DNA of 64,000 nt from the NCBI GenBank assembly GCA_016933025.1, contig JAFGBT010000009.1, positions 62,001 through 126,000 on the forward strand, read 5' to 3'. The translations under genes were made by a program, and so were the position numbers. The notes under the pieces are model-generated. The model made no database searches. It was not told where the DNA came from and was given only the letters and a program-made list of their open reading frames with translations. Positions 26,188 to 35,197 of the stretch are shown piece after piece; position 1 is the stretch's first letter, and every line of letters begins with the position of its first letter. The DNA is from Spirochaetota bacterium (lineage in GTDB: Bacteria; Spirochaetota; UBA4802; UBA5550).

Positions 26188-26622
26188 TTATAGCAGTTTT
26201 GCCGGGTCAGGTGGAAATCCCCAGTAGAATTTCCAGCAGATTACATTATCAATGACCTCTCTCATGATAATATAGTTTTTACACTGATAGTTATCGGTAA
26301 TTCTTTTATTTCTCATCTTACCCACAAATCTCTTTACAGCATACGCAAGAATCAACGAAATCGACATCTTGAGCAGCTTCCTCAGATCGAGAAAATACTC
26401 ATAATCATCAATCCTCAAACTCACATGCAGTCTGTGCCATTCTTCCTTCTCTGCTCGTTGCTGATAGCGCACCATGGTACCCATTCGCCCCGCGTTCTCA
26501 ATATCATCCATGGCTAATTTGATCAGGGTGATGATCATTTTAGATCGGGATACTCCGGCAGCATCCGCCTCACGGTTGACAATTTCAAGTATTGTATCGT
26601 GTACATTAAGAGTGGTTTCCAT
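26188..26622 (-). CDS. Hypothetical protein with N-terminal ribbon-helix-helix-like segment
   Basis: A 144-residue protein. I start at the ATG at 26622 because GGGGGA lies 5 bases upstream. Residues 1-38 (METTLNVHDTILEIVNREADA, then GVSRSKMIITLIKLAMDD) follow a strand-helix-helix pattern like MetJ/Arc-type DNA-binding proteins. The rest, including ICWKFYWGFPPDPAKLL at the end, matches no family I know. The stop codon is 3 bases from a copy of the dispersed GGTGTCAGAGTAAA repeat. Base composition is more AT-rich than that of pyrG. It could be part of a repeat-borne accessory unit. Confidence 0.6.
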   Translation of the reverse strand: METTLNVHDTILEIVNREADAAGVSRSKMIITLIKLAMDDIENAGRMGTMVRYQQRAEKEEWHRLHVSLRIDDYEYFLDLRKLLKMSISLILAYAVKRFVGKMRNKRITDNYQCKNYIIMREVIDNVICWKFYWGFPPDPAKLL

Positions 26623-26810
26623 ATATTCCCCCATTGCATACTGCTTTTAAATTCTATACGCAGCAAATTGGCTGAGCATAAAAAATTTTTTATATTTACA
26701 AATCAATTTATTATCATCACTCTCAAAACATGACTTGACATTAATGCCGTTATCTACTTATTTTATATATAGTATGTGCTATATAAACAGTTCCAAGGAT
26801 ATGTTATATT

Positions 26811-27185
26811 ATGGTTGAAAAAAGAAGATTCCCCCGCTTCCCCTGTAAGATAAAAACCAAGTTCAACTTCTACGAGGGCAATCCCGACGATATTGACTAC
26901 GACATAATGGTCCCCAGCAAGGGGAGGGGTGTTATCTGTGACATCAGCCAGGGAGGCGCCCTTCTCATAACGAGAGAGCGCGTATCCGTCGGCGTGCCCG
27001 CACTCGTAAACTTCAAGACTAAAAAAAACAAGCATGCAGTACACGGAAAAATTGTCAGAACCGGTCTCCTGAACAACAATCCGACCGAAGTAGCCCAAAA
27101 AATGGCCAAGTTCAAATCGCATGGAGACTCATATATAGCCATAGAATTCAAAGAGCCCATCGCACTATCCGGGGACGAACTCTGA
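26811..27185 (+). CDS. PilZ domain protein (c-di-GMP binding)
   Basis: A 124-residue single-domain protein with both halves of the c-di-GMP-binding signature: RRFPR (RxxxR) at residues 5-9 and DISQGG (DxSxxG) at about 44-49, followed by a beta-barrel ending IAIEFKEPIAL. Free-standing PilZ proteins act as c-di-GMP receptors, often for motility or surface behaviour. Its partner is likely the next gene, which begins 6 bases after the stop codon. Confidence 0.88.
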   Translation: MVEKRRFPRFPCKIKTKFNFYEGNPDDIDYDIMVPSKGRGVICDISQGGALLITRERVSVGVPALVNFKTKKNKHAVHGKIVRTGLLNNNPTEVAQKMAKFKSHGDSYIAIEFKEPIALSGDEL

Positions 27186-27191
27186 TCTGCC

Positions 27192-28049
27192 ATGAAAAAC
27201 GTAATTATCAGGATCAATGATATCGCCGACATTGACACCTCAAAAATATCGGTCTACGACCTCAATAACCGGTATATTGATTCCCATGGCACCATGTACG
27301 GACTCAAATATAACAAATCGCTCAGGAAAATTGAGGTAATCAAGATTGTCAGGACTCACGAGAAAAACGCCGCCAGCTTCCAGCAGAAAATCATTCAGAA
27401 AAAAAGGGATCAGGACGAAACAACGGCTGCGGACGGTTTTGCGTCTTCCGGAGATGGCGGGCCAATGGCGGGCGAGAGGGAGACATATAATGCCGAGGCC
27501 TTTATCGAAAAAACGATAGAGCTCATGCACACCCACAGGGAACGGCTCAAGGGCATCATGATGAATATCCGAAATTCCAATATCATACCCAAGGACAACA
27601 AGACCGAGAGCAACCAACTGGAGGATATTTTCAGGAACATTGACATTGACGGCATTCAGGCCTTTGAGAACCTTTCGAACTACCAGAAAGAGCTCGCCAG
27701 TTACCCCCGGTCACTGACCTACTACCAGGCAAAAATGGACGAGCGCGGACGCACGATCATCGACACCCTTGCCGGGAGCAACCGCAAGGTGATGCGCTTC
27801 ATTTACCTTGCGGAGATGCTCGACAACATCAGGCACCTTTACAAGAACATTGACCAAATGACAAAACAGCTCAGGTCCTTCCTGGAGGAAAAAAATCCGG
27901 ACGAAGCGAAATGGGCGTCCGCACATGAAAAGCAGTCTTTCAAGGACGGGCTGGTATCCATAAACACGACCATCACGGAAATTGAAGCTCTCCAAGATGA
28001 CCTCGTGCTTCTTGAGGAGTACACCTATAACCTCGATCATTACGCATAA
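27192..28049 (+). CDS. Hypothetical cytoplasmic protein, helical, downstream of PilZ gene
   Basis: A 285-residue protein without signal peptide or membrane segment. The first 60 residues are beta-rich (NVIIRINDIADIDTSKISVYDL). A low-complexity Asp/Gly linker at about 78-100 leads to a long, mostly helical region with charged heptads (residues 105-285), probably coiled coil. I recognise no family. The 6-base gap to the PilZ gene implies one transcript and possibly direct contact with the c-di-GMP receptor (inference). Confidence 0.7.
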   Translation: MKNVIIRINDIADIDTSKISVYDLNNRYIDSHGTMYGLKYNKSLRKIEVIKIVRTHEKNAASFQQKIIQKKRDQDETTAADGFASSGDGGPMAGERETYNAEAFIEKTIELMHTHRERLKGIMMNIRNSNIIPKDNKTESNQLEDIFRNIDIDGIQAFENLSNYQKELASYPRSLTYYQAKMDERGRTIIDTLAGSNRKVMRFIYLAEMLDNIRHLYKNIDQMTKQLRSFLEEKNPDEAKWASAHEKQSFKDGLVSINTTITEIEALQDDLVLLEEYTYNLDHYA

Positions 28050-28172
28050 ACGACAAACCCCGGCCTCCTTCATTACGCGGACGATGAATAACCCCGCAGT
28101 ATAAAAATATTTTCTTGCATTATATCCGGCATGTAAAATCCTTACCTGAATCGATACAGCGAAGCAAACGCC

Positions 28173-31100
28173 ATGACTCTTAAACCGTTATGTGACATAT
28201 TCAGGGAATCCGATGAATTCCACTCCCTGAAGGAGGCCCTGGACAACGCGGGAGAGCGCCCCGTGATGGTTGAGGGCATCGCCTCTTCCTCGTTTCCGGT
28301 GATAGCTGCGTCGCTCTTCAACGATTCCCCCTGCCAGACGATTGTCGTTACAGAGAACTATCAGAAAATGCATACCATGCACCTTGACCTGAGTGCGATG
28401 GTTGATGAAAGCCTCCTCTTCGTGTTTCCCCCGTGGGAAACGATCCCATATGAATTCGTGTCCCCAACGGAAATAACAGAGCGGGAGCGCATCACCGCGC
28501 TTTACCGGCTTCTCAGGGGCGATCCGGCGCTTGTCGTGACCACGGTGGAATCGCTCATACGCAAGGTCCCGGGCCGGGGCTTCTTTGAGAAAAAGGGCGT
28601 CTCCCTGATAAAGGGCGAGGATTACCCGTTTGACGACATCGTGACAATGCTCGCGGACTACGGTTATTCCCGGGAGAAACGGGTCGACTCATTCGGGCAA
28701 TTTTCCGTCAAAGGCGGTATCATCGATATCTATCCGCCGTCGCATGATAATCCTCTGAGGCTCGATTTTTTTGGCGACACTATCGAGTCTATCAGGGAGT
28801 TCGACATCAACAGCCAGATATCGAGCGACGCCTATGAATCGGTCACCATCTATCCGCGGAAAGAGCTGGTGCTACTCAAGGGGGAGCGAGATACGCTGTT
28901 AAACGTCATGAAAGACGCCGCAGACCGCGGCCTGGATCTCCCGGAAGGCATACTCTCTCAGCTTAAGGAAGGGTGCCTGGAGAAGGTGGACGGAATAGAG
29001 GACCTGTTCCCCCTGGTAACGGCCGGAGAAACGCTCCTGTCATATCTCAGGGACGATGCTCGCATCATCTTCCTCGAGCCGGCGGAACTGGAGTCGCGGA
29101 AAAACCAGATCGAAAAAATTTTCCGCGAGCTCTACATTAAGAAAAGGAACGTGACCCTCTGCCTCCCTCCGAACCACCTTATAGACCCGGGGTCTCTTGA
29201 AGGGGCGCGCCAGCGCTCGCTTTGCCTTCAGACCTTTACCGCTTCCCGCGAATCGCTTAAATTCCAGTTGAAGGGCATACCAAGCTTTCATGGGCGCATC
29301 AAGCAGGTCCGTGAGGAGATAGCCGGCAGGCTCGCCGACGGATGGAGGGTCATTGTCACCACGGGGTTCGAGGGACAGGCGAGGCGCCTCTACGATCTCC
29401 TTTCCGAATTCAAGCCTGACAGCCGTTTCGAAGAGTTCACCGAATCGGGCCTGAACATACTCCTCTCCCCTTTCTCCGGCGGGCTTGAAATCGCTCTGTC
29501 GAAAATCATTATCATATCAGACCAGGAAATTTTCGGGAAGAGTTACCGGAAAAAACGCGAATTCAAGAAAAAAACATCCAGGCCTATCGATTCGTTCCTG
29601 GACCTCAGACCGGGAGACTACGTGGTACACATCAACCACGGCATCGGCTTGTTCCAGAAAGTCGAGCGTATGTCGGCCGGTGGAGTAGAGCGAGATTTCC
29701 TACTTATCGAATACGCCGAGGGCGATAAGCTCTACGTATCGCTCGACCAGATCACCATGGTGCAGAAATACATCGGTATAGAGGGTCGAAAGCCGCGAAT
29801 CGACAACCTCGGAAGAAAATCTGCCTGGAACCGAATTAAGGACAAGGTGCAGAAATCGGTCGAAGAGGTCGCGGCCGAATTGATCAGGATTTATTCAGCG
29901 AGACGCGCGCTTAAAGGATTTCAGTTCCCGCCCGATACGCAGTGGCAGGAGGAATTCGAAGCGTTGTTCGAATTCGAGGAGACACCCGACCAGATCACCG
30001 CGATTGAGGATGTGAAGGACGACATGGAGGCGCTCCGTCCCATGGACCGGCTTATCTGCGGCGATGTCGGGTTCGGCAAAACAGAGGTGGCCATACGGGC
30101 CGCCTTCAAGGCGGTGATGGCAGGGCGTCAGGTCGCGATCCTGGTCCCGACGACGGTGCTGGCCATGCAGCACTACACCACCTTTACCAGGCGATTCCAG
30201 AGCTACCCCATAGAAATCGAGATGATCTCGCGCTTCCGTTCCCCCGCCGAGATAAAGAGAATCAAAGCAAGCCTGAAAAACGGGGCCATCGACATCATCA
30301 TCGGCACACATGCGCTGCTGGCGAAAGACATCGCCATCAAAAATCTGGGACTCCTGGTCATCGACGAGGAGCAGCGCTTCGGCGTTCGGCACAAGGAACA
30401 GCTTAAGAAGTTCCGCACCATGGTCGACGTAATGACCCTGTCGGCGACACCGATACCCCGCACGCTCCACATGGCGATGGCCGGCATCCGCGATCTCTCG
30501 ATAATCCTCACGCCGCCGGAAAACCGTCAGGCCATAGAGACCTATGTGCTTGAGGAAAACCCGGACATCCTCAGGATGGCGATCATGAACGAGTTGGAGC
30601 GGAACGGCCAAGTGTTCTATGTGCATAACCGGGTCCAGACGATTGAGGCGCACGCCATCATGCTGAAAGAGCTGGTGCCGGAGGCCACCTGCGCTGTTGC
30701 CCACGGTCAGATGCCAGAGCACGATCTGGAGGACGTCATGATCGACTTCATGAACGGGAAATTCGACATCCTGGCGAGTACTTCGATCATCGAGTCGGGT
30801 CTTGACATGCCGAACGTGAACACTATCATCATAAACCGCTCCGACGCATTCGGCCTGTCGCAACTATACCAGCTCAAGGGCCGCGTTGGACGATCCATGC
30901 GGAAAGCCTATGCCTATCTCTTCTACCCCAGGCATATCCCCCTGACCGAGGAGGCGATGAAGCGCCTGCGGGTTATCGCTGAATATTCTGACCTCGGGAG
31001 CGGCTTTAAAATTGCGATGAAAGATCTGGAGATCAGGGGCGCCGGCAACATCCTCGGGCTCCAACAGTCCGGCAACATTTTCGAGGTCGGCTTTGAGCTG

Positions 31101-31598
31101 TATCTGCAAATGCTCGACAACGCCATCAGGCTCCTCAAGGGAGAGCCGGTTTCCTCCTACTTCCGCACGCCCCTCTTCCTGAAAACCGATTTCTTCATAC
31201 CCGACAGCTATATCAACGACGAAAAGCAGAAGATCGAGTTCTACAAGCGCTTCGAGTCATGCGACTCGGTGGAGGAAGTTGAACAGCTGGAAAAAGAGCT
31301 TGTTGACCGTTTCGGTGCGTATCCGGAAGAGGTGGGGATACTTATCGAGATCGAGAAAATCAGGACCATGGCATCGCTCATGTACATAGACGAGATACTG
31401 GAAGACTCGCGATCCATACGCATTAAAATATCGGGCAACGCAAAGGTCGATGTACGCAAGGTCGTCGGCCTGATTGCATCCGACAGGCGGCTGTCCCTTG
31501 ACCCCGTCGACCGGGAAACCCTTATATTTGTGCCGGAATCGATGAAACCAGAAAAAAAGGTGCCTGCCCTTAAAAAATTGTTGCAACAATTGATGTAA
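28173..31598 (+). CDS. mfd: Transcription-repair coupling factor Mfd
   Basis: This 1141-residue translocase releases stalled RNA polymerase and recruits nucleotide excision repair. The N-terminal UvrB-like module (about 1-350, with PPWETIPYEFVSPTEI) is followed by the RNA-polymerase-interacting domain (GDYVVHINHGIGLF at about 480). The RecG-like motor has Walker A GDVGFGKTE at about 630, DEEQRFGV at about 730, SATPIPRT, and QLKGRVGRS. The C-terminal TRCF domain is complete. It precedes a SurA-like lipoprotein gene by 108 bases, an order also seen in other diderm bacteria. Confidence 0.97.
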   Translation: MTLKPLCDIFRESDEFHSLKEALDNAGERPVMVEGIASSSFPVIAASLFNDSPCQTIVVTENYQKMHTMHLDLSAMVDESLLFVFPPWETIPYEFVSPTEITERERITALYRLLRGDPALVVTTVESLIRKVPGRGFFEKKGVSLIKGEDYPFDDIVTMLADYGYSREKRVDSFGQFSVKGGIIDIYPPSHDNPLRLDFFGDTIESIREFDINSQISSDAYESVTIYPRKELVLLKGERDTLLNVMKDAADRGLDLPEGILSQLKEGCLEKVDGIEDLFPLVTAGETLLSYLRDDARIIFLEPAELESRKNQIEKIFRELYIKKRNVTLCLPPNHLIDPGSLEGARQRSLCLQTFTASRESLKFQLKGIPSFHGRIKQVREEIAGRLADGWRVIVTTGFEGQARRLYDLLSEFKPDSRFEEFTESGLNILLSPFSGGLEIALSKIIIISDQEIFGKSYRKKREFKKKTSRPIDSFLDLRPGDYVVHINHGIGLFQKVERMSAGGVERDFLLIEYAEGDKLYVSLDQITMVQKYIGIEGRKPRIDNLGRKSAWNRIKDKVQKSVEEVAAELIRIYSARRALKGFQFPPDTQWQEEFEALFEFEETPDQITAIEDVKDDMEALRPMDRLICGDVGFGKTEVAIRAAFKAVMAGRQVAILVPTTVLAMQHYTTFTRRFQSYPIEIEMISRFRSPAEIKRIKASLKNGAIDIIIGTHALLAKDIAIKNLGLLVIDEEQRFGVRHKEQLKKFRTMVDVMTLSATPIPRTLHMAMAGIRDLSIILTPPENRQAIETYVLEENPDILRMAIMNELERNGQVFYVHNRVQTIEAHAIMLKELVPEATCAVAHGQMPEHDLEDVMIDFMNGKFDILASTSIIESGLDMPNVNTIIINRSDAFGLSQLYQLKGRVGRSMRKAYAYLFYPRHIPLTEEAMKRLRVIAEYSDLGSGFKIAMKDLEIRGAGNILGLQQSGNIFEVGFELYLQMLDNAIRLLKGEPVSSYFRTPLFLKTDFFIPDSYINDEKQKIEFYKRFESCDSVEEVEQLEKELVDRFGAYPEEVGILIEIEKIRTMASLMYIDEILEDSRSIRIKISGNAKVDVRKVVGLIASDRRLSLDPVDRETLIFVPESMKPEKKVPALKKLLQQLM

Positions 31599-31706
31599 TC
31601 GGTAATTTCTGCAACCTGAAGCGTATCGGATACGCGGCGGTGCGTTGTTTTAATCTTTTCCCGCACTTTATACTATCTAAAAACTATTTAAAAAGGAACA
31701 AAGAAG

Positions 31707-32390
31707 ATGAATAAAAGTAAATGGGCATTGTTACTGATTGCGGGTATCGCCCTTTCATTTATTTCCACCTGCAAGAAGGAAGGAGACGAAACAGCCGTTA
31801 AAATTGACAATGAAAAAATCAGCATCAACCAGTTTAACAACTATTATTACATGTTCGCAAGGATGATGTTGAACATGGACAAGAAAGACGTTGACAAGAT
31901 GGCTGCCAACCCCGATATAGAGAACCATCCCACGCTCAACCTTCTGAATAAAAACAAGTTCATGGATTTCTTCGTCAGCAGGAAGCTTTTGTACATCAAG
32001 GCTACCGAGGACGATTCCATCAATCAGGACGAGCTCAATACCATTGCTGAGCTCGCCAAGCTTCAGTTCGTCTCATCGTATTACCTGAGCCAGAAGCTCA
32101 AGGACGACATTAAGGTGACGGATAAGGATGTTAACGAATTTTACGCGAACAACAGAGATAAGCTCAAGGGCGTCCCAATGAACGACGAAGCGATCAACTG
32201 GATGAAGCAGCAGATCTTCATGGAAAAACTCGAGGTGAAGTCTAATCAGTTCATCCTGGAAATCCTCGGCGAGATAAAGGTCAACAGGGAAGGATTCAAA
32301 AAATATATGGCTGATATGGAAAAAAGACAGGCTGCAAAAGATGAATCAGCCAATGACAAGAAAGAAATCCCGGCTGAAGAAAAGAAATAG
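31707..32390 (+). CDS. SurA N-domain-like lipoprotein (peptidyl-prolyl isomerase family without isomerase domain)
   Basis: A 227-residue lipoprotein: MNKSKWALLLIAGIALSFISTC with the lipid-bearing Cys at 22. The mature part has the chaperone-type N-terminal pattern of SurA/PrsA/trigger-factor-like proteins (AVKIDNEKISINQFNNYYY, MDFFVSRKLLYIKA, VTDKDVNEFYANNRDKLKG). It ends in a charged Lys/Glu tail at about 205-227. There is no room for a parvulin domain. A role as a periplasmic chaperone for outer-membrane or secreted proteins is plausible. AAGGAACAAAGAAG precedes the ATG. Confidence 0.72.
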   Translation: MNKSKWALLLIAGIALSFISTCKKEGDETAVKIDNEKISINQFNNYYYMFARMMLNMDKKDVDKMAANPDIENHPTLNLLNKNKFMDFFVSRKLLYIKATEDDSINQDELNTIAELAKLQFVSSYYLSQKLKDDIKVTDKDVNEFYANNRDKLKGVPMNDEAINWMKQQIFMEKLEVKSNQFILEILGEIKVNREGFKKYMADMEKRQAAKDESANDKKEIPAEEKK

Positions 32391-32456
32391 GCGCATATAT
32401 CAATCGCAATATAGACTGTTCGAAAACAATATACCGAAATGATTCGCATTACCCCG

Positions 32457-32480
32457 GCCCCGCTAAAAGCGGGGCTGTCT
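32457..32480 (+). terminator. Rho-independent terminator after mfd-lipoprotein unit
   Basis: GCCCCGCT and AGCGGGGC (32457-32475) form an 8-bp GC-rich stem with a 3-base loop, followed by the moderately T-rich TGTCTGTTTG, 67 bases after the stop codon. Confidence 0.6.
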
Positions 32481-32548
32481 GTTTGCATTCATAACGCCGC
32501 CAAGCACCGGGCAAGAACAATTAGCCGCATGTCCATCTCTTTTTTTAA

Positions 32549-32578
32549 TTGACATTATTGGAAAAATTTTAATAAATT
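32549..32578 (+). promoter_or_regulatory. Candidate sigma-70 promoter
   Basis: A perfect TTGACA (32549-32554) and TAAATT (32573-32578) are 18 bases apart, about 58 bases before the start of the lipoprotein gene at 32637. The -35 continues as TTGACATTATTG, a 12-mer that recurs at 53608. Confidence 0.45.
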
Positions 32579-32636
32579 AAACTATTATTTTATATAACCA
32601 ATCCAAAGATCTGACATTTTATCGAGGAGCATTCAC

Positions 32637-33200
32637 ATGTATAAATACATTACGGCTGCCTGTATAGTATGTCTGGCGTTGATAGCACCCCTCTCATGTT
32701 CCGCCGGGAAAGCGGTCAGGTATCTCGACAGGCCGATACCCGCCAATTCCTCGCTGGCAATCATCATCGACGCGCCCAATAAAGTAAAGAATGTCGTCAT
32801 GACGCGATTCCTTGCACGCGGGTTCACGGTCAAGGCGATCAATGCGTCCGATTTCTTTTCGCTCAATGATGTATTCGACTACAGGGACTTCAAAAAGGTC
32901 TCTTATATCGGGCAGGACGAAAACTTTCTGTCCCTTGAAAAAACATACAACAGCCTTTTCAAAATGCATTTCTACAACTATGAAGTCAACAAGGCTGAAG
33001 TGCTCTCAGATATGAGAAACAAATGGAATGTGCAGTACCTTATTCTCCTCGACCTGAAGAGCATGGGAGGGGCATGGGGCCGTGCCATCGATCTCAGGAC
33101 CAATGATCTTGTCTGGATTGAGAACCAGGGCGTCTCATTCGGCGGTGATTCGGAAAAAATAACTGACGGCTTTATTGACAGCATGACCGGTAAAAAATGA
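32637..33200 (+). CDS. Lipoprotein sharing a domain with the next gene
   Basis: A 187-residue lipoprotein (signal ending LIAPLSC, Cys at 21). The rest alternates strands and helices. The C-terminal block NVQYLILLDLKSMGG..GRAIDLRTNDLVWIEN matches NIDTVLIIGFNAPKT..VRCVDIDSKDLIWMES in the next protein, and the start of the mature part (LAIIIDAPNK...TRFLARGFTV) matches IGILTNLEGG...CAFLKGGYRI there. It therefore appears homologous to the C-terminal half of its neighbour. The fold recalls small envelope proteins such as the CsgG/LpoB/FlgO type, but this is weak. AGGAGC precedes the ATG. Confidence 0.7.
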   Translation: MYKYITAACIVCLALIAPLSCSAGKAVRYLDRPIPANSSLAIIIDAPNKVKNVVMTRFLARGFTVKAINASDFFSLNDVFDYRDFKKVSYIGQDENFLSLEKTYNSLFKMHFYNYEVNKAEVLSDMRNKWNVQYLILLDLKSMGGAWGRAIDLRTNDLVWIENQGVSFGGDSEKITDGFIDSMTGKK

Positions 33201-34225
33201 TATCCCGTGCAGCCATCATCGCAATAACCCTGCTGGGGCTCCCCCTCATCACGGCCAGGGCCAGCGCCGGTCCGACCATGGCATTTGGCTATCTGGTCAA
33301 CGAATCGCGTGACGTCAACCATGAATACCTTGAAACAATATTCCCAAACTCGTTTGCAAGCTCAATTAAAAATATTTTCCAGGTGAATGTCGTTAAACCG
33401 GGACAGATCGAGAGGCTTTTAGAAAAGCAGGGGCGCCGGCTGGAAAAACGATACAGGCCCTGCGACCTCATGGACCTGACCGACAGGATCCGGTCCGATT
33501 ATTTCATCTACGGCAGTTTTCTAACCCTCCCCAACAACCGGATTAAAATCAGACTCAACCTGTACAGCCATGGCATGAACAGGATATTCTCGTTTACGAA
33601 CATCGGCAGAATGGAAAAGGAAATTTTCAAGCTGGTGGACCGGATCACCAACATCATGATTGACTTCCTGGGAAACAACAATTTCTTCATGTCGCGCATC
33701 GTCCCCAGGGGGAAAAAAATCGGGATCCTCACCAACCTGGAGGGCGGCGATCTCAACAGCCTGTACTGCGCCTTCCTCAAGGGCGGATACCGGATAGCCA
33801 GCATGCAGGGCAATTCCCTGTATAATACCCTCTCCCGCGAACTGATCGGCAATTTCAAATACATATCGGCCCCGGAAAATTCATATCAGATCGTTTCGGA
33901 CCCGCGTGCCGTGAGGGTCCTGCACAGCACCTGGACCGGACGAGGTTACTACGAGGAAATCAATTATCGGCGTGAGATATACAGGATATTCGACCAGAAT
34001 TACATGAACGAAAAAAGCAGAGCCCTCGAAAAGCTGGCAGGGCGTCACAATATCGACACCGTCCTTATCATCGGATTCAACGCCCCGAAGACCAAGGCAT
34101 GGGTGCGCTGTGTTGACATCGATTCGAAAGACCTGATATGGATGGAGTCAAACATCAGGGGAGGGATCACCGATGTCTGCGGCAAAATTCTCGATCGAAT
34201 GTCGATGGAGATCATACGCAAATAA
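33197..34225 (+). CDS. Secreted two-domain envelope protein (TolB-N/FlgO-like N-terminal part)
   Basis: This 342-residue protein has a signal peptide (residues 1-24, ending ARASA). The N-terminal half (about 25-165: MAFGYLVNESRDVNHEYLETIFP, VVKPGQIERLLEKQ, SDYFIYGSFLTLPNNRIKIRLNLY) has the pattern of TolB-N/FlgO-type domains that sense or compare envelope components. The C-terminal half (about 180-342) is homologous to the whole preceding lipoprotein. Start and stop overlap by 4 bases (ATGA) with that gene, so the two products are probably made together and may form a complex. Confidence 0.65.
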   Translation: MISRAAIIAITLLGLPLITARASAGPTMAFGYLVNESRDVNHEYLETIFPNSFASSIKNIFQVNVVKPGQIERLLEKQGRRLEKRYRPCDLMDLTDRIRSDYFIYGSFLTLPNNRIKIRLNLYSHGMNRIFSFTNIGRMEKEIFKLVDRITNIMIDFLGNNNFFMSRIVPRGKKIGILTNLEGGDLNSLYCAFLKGGYRIASMQGNSLYNTLSRELIGNFKYISAPENSYQIVSDPRAVRVLHSTWTGRGYYEEINYRREIYRIFDQNYMNEKSRALEKLAGRHNIDTVLIIGFNAPKTKAWVRCVDIDSKDLIWMESNIRGGITDVCGKILDRMSMEIIRK

Positions 34226-34242
34226 AAACCGGCTGCCCTGTT

Positions 34243-34266
34243 ATGCGGACTACACCTTGTCCGCGC
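34243..34266. terminator. Possible weak terminator hairpin between convergent genes
   Basis: GCGGAC (34245-34250) and GTCCGC (34259-34264) form a 6-bp stem with an 8-base loop between two convergent genes. There is no clear T-tract on either side. Confidence 0.3.
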
Positions 34267-34269
34267 AAA

Positions 34270-34896
34270 TCAATTTTCGTCCCGGCTTTTCCCGAACATA
34301 AAACGTATACCAAACATGAAGTGAAACCCGATTATTTCCCTGAAGCTCAACTCGCGGAAATAAAATGACTTGTGTATGCCGATGTCAGCGAACGGCGCAA
34401 GGAAAGGAAGTGCATTGACCTGTATCCCGGTCCACAGAGCCAGCGCCAGCCCGCCGTCACGCTTGTGACTGAGCCGCAACATATTCATCACTCTCACCCA
34501 GTTTGGAACACTGTACCGCAAAAAATAGAATTCCAGGAATCGTGTCTCTCTGTCCGCCTCATCCATGCGCGTGTAGGAATAACCGAGCATAAAGGAGTTG
34601 CGCCAGCCGAGCCGTGCCACCGGTATGTCCAGCACGTACTCGAATCCCACGTGGTGGGTCATGTGGTTGAACTGCAATTTCTCCGAATACAATGACGAGC
34701 GGGAGGCTGTGGTATATATACCGCGGTAGAGCATCGAAAAATTATCGATAATTGTAATGCCTAAGGCCCCACCGCCCCCGAGCTGTTGCTTGGACTTGCC
34801 CACGCTGATATACGCGCCGGAGAGGTCTGCGTAGTATCCGGCCGCCGCCGGCATTGCAGAAAGGAAAACGGCAAGCAGTATCCCTGCGTATTTCAA
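34270..34896 (-). CDS. Predicted small outer-membrane beta-barrel protein
   Basis: A 208-residue protein with a typical signal peptide (MKYAGILLAVFLSAMPAAAGY, cleavage after AAA at 17-19). The mature part is a series of amphipathic strands with aromatic girdle residues (YYADLSGAYISVG, NSFMLGYSYTRMDE, IIGFHFMFGIRFMFG). The size would suit an 8- to 10-strand barrel. I recognise no specific family. It is a single gene, convergent with the secreted two-domain gene and divergent from the lipoprotein gene at 35198. Confidence 0.6.
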   Translation of the reverse strand: MKYAGILLAVFLSAMPAAAGYYADLSGAYISVGKSKQQLGGGGALGITIIDNFSMLYRGIYTTASRSSLYSEKLQFNHMTHHVGFEYVLDIPVARLGWRNSFMLGYSYTRMDEADRETRFLEFYFLRYSVPNWVRVMNMLRLSHKRDGGLALALWTGIQVNALPFLAPFADIGIHKSFYFRELSFREIIGFHFMFGIRFMFGKSRDEN

Positions 34897-35197
34897 GCAT
34901 TCACCCCTGGTTCACTGGCCGTAGCGCCGATCCTGAAGCGCATGGTTCGTCAAAGGGCGTTCGGCCGATAAAAATCTTATAATCGACTATCATTTTAATC
35001 AAAAATAGTCAAGAAAAAGAAAATTATATGTCGCGGGATAAAAACAGGCAGGGCCCGCTATTGATAGTTGACAAATTAACTCCCCTGTAAAATTATTGTG
35101 ATTTAATTATCAGGGCAGCGGTGTCCGGCCGGTGTTCTATTATTTTTTTGAAACAATTAGACGGAAAAAGATTCTCATACACAGGTACCCTGGAAAA
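34897..35197. other. Divergent intergenic region
   Basis: About 300 bases between two outward-facing envelope genes, AT-rich from 34970. GCCGATAA at 34964-34971 looks like a sigma-28 -10 element, but no matching -35 precedes it. I see no structured RNA. Confidence 0.5.

Noticed and set aside
34964..34971. GCCGATAA as a sigma-28 promoter for the lipoprotein gene at 35198
   Set aside because: The -10 is perfect, but the region 11 bases upstream does not resemble TAAAGTTT and the gene starts over 200 bases away.
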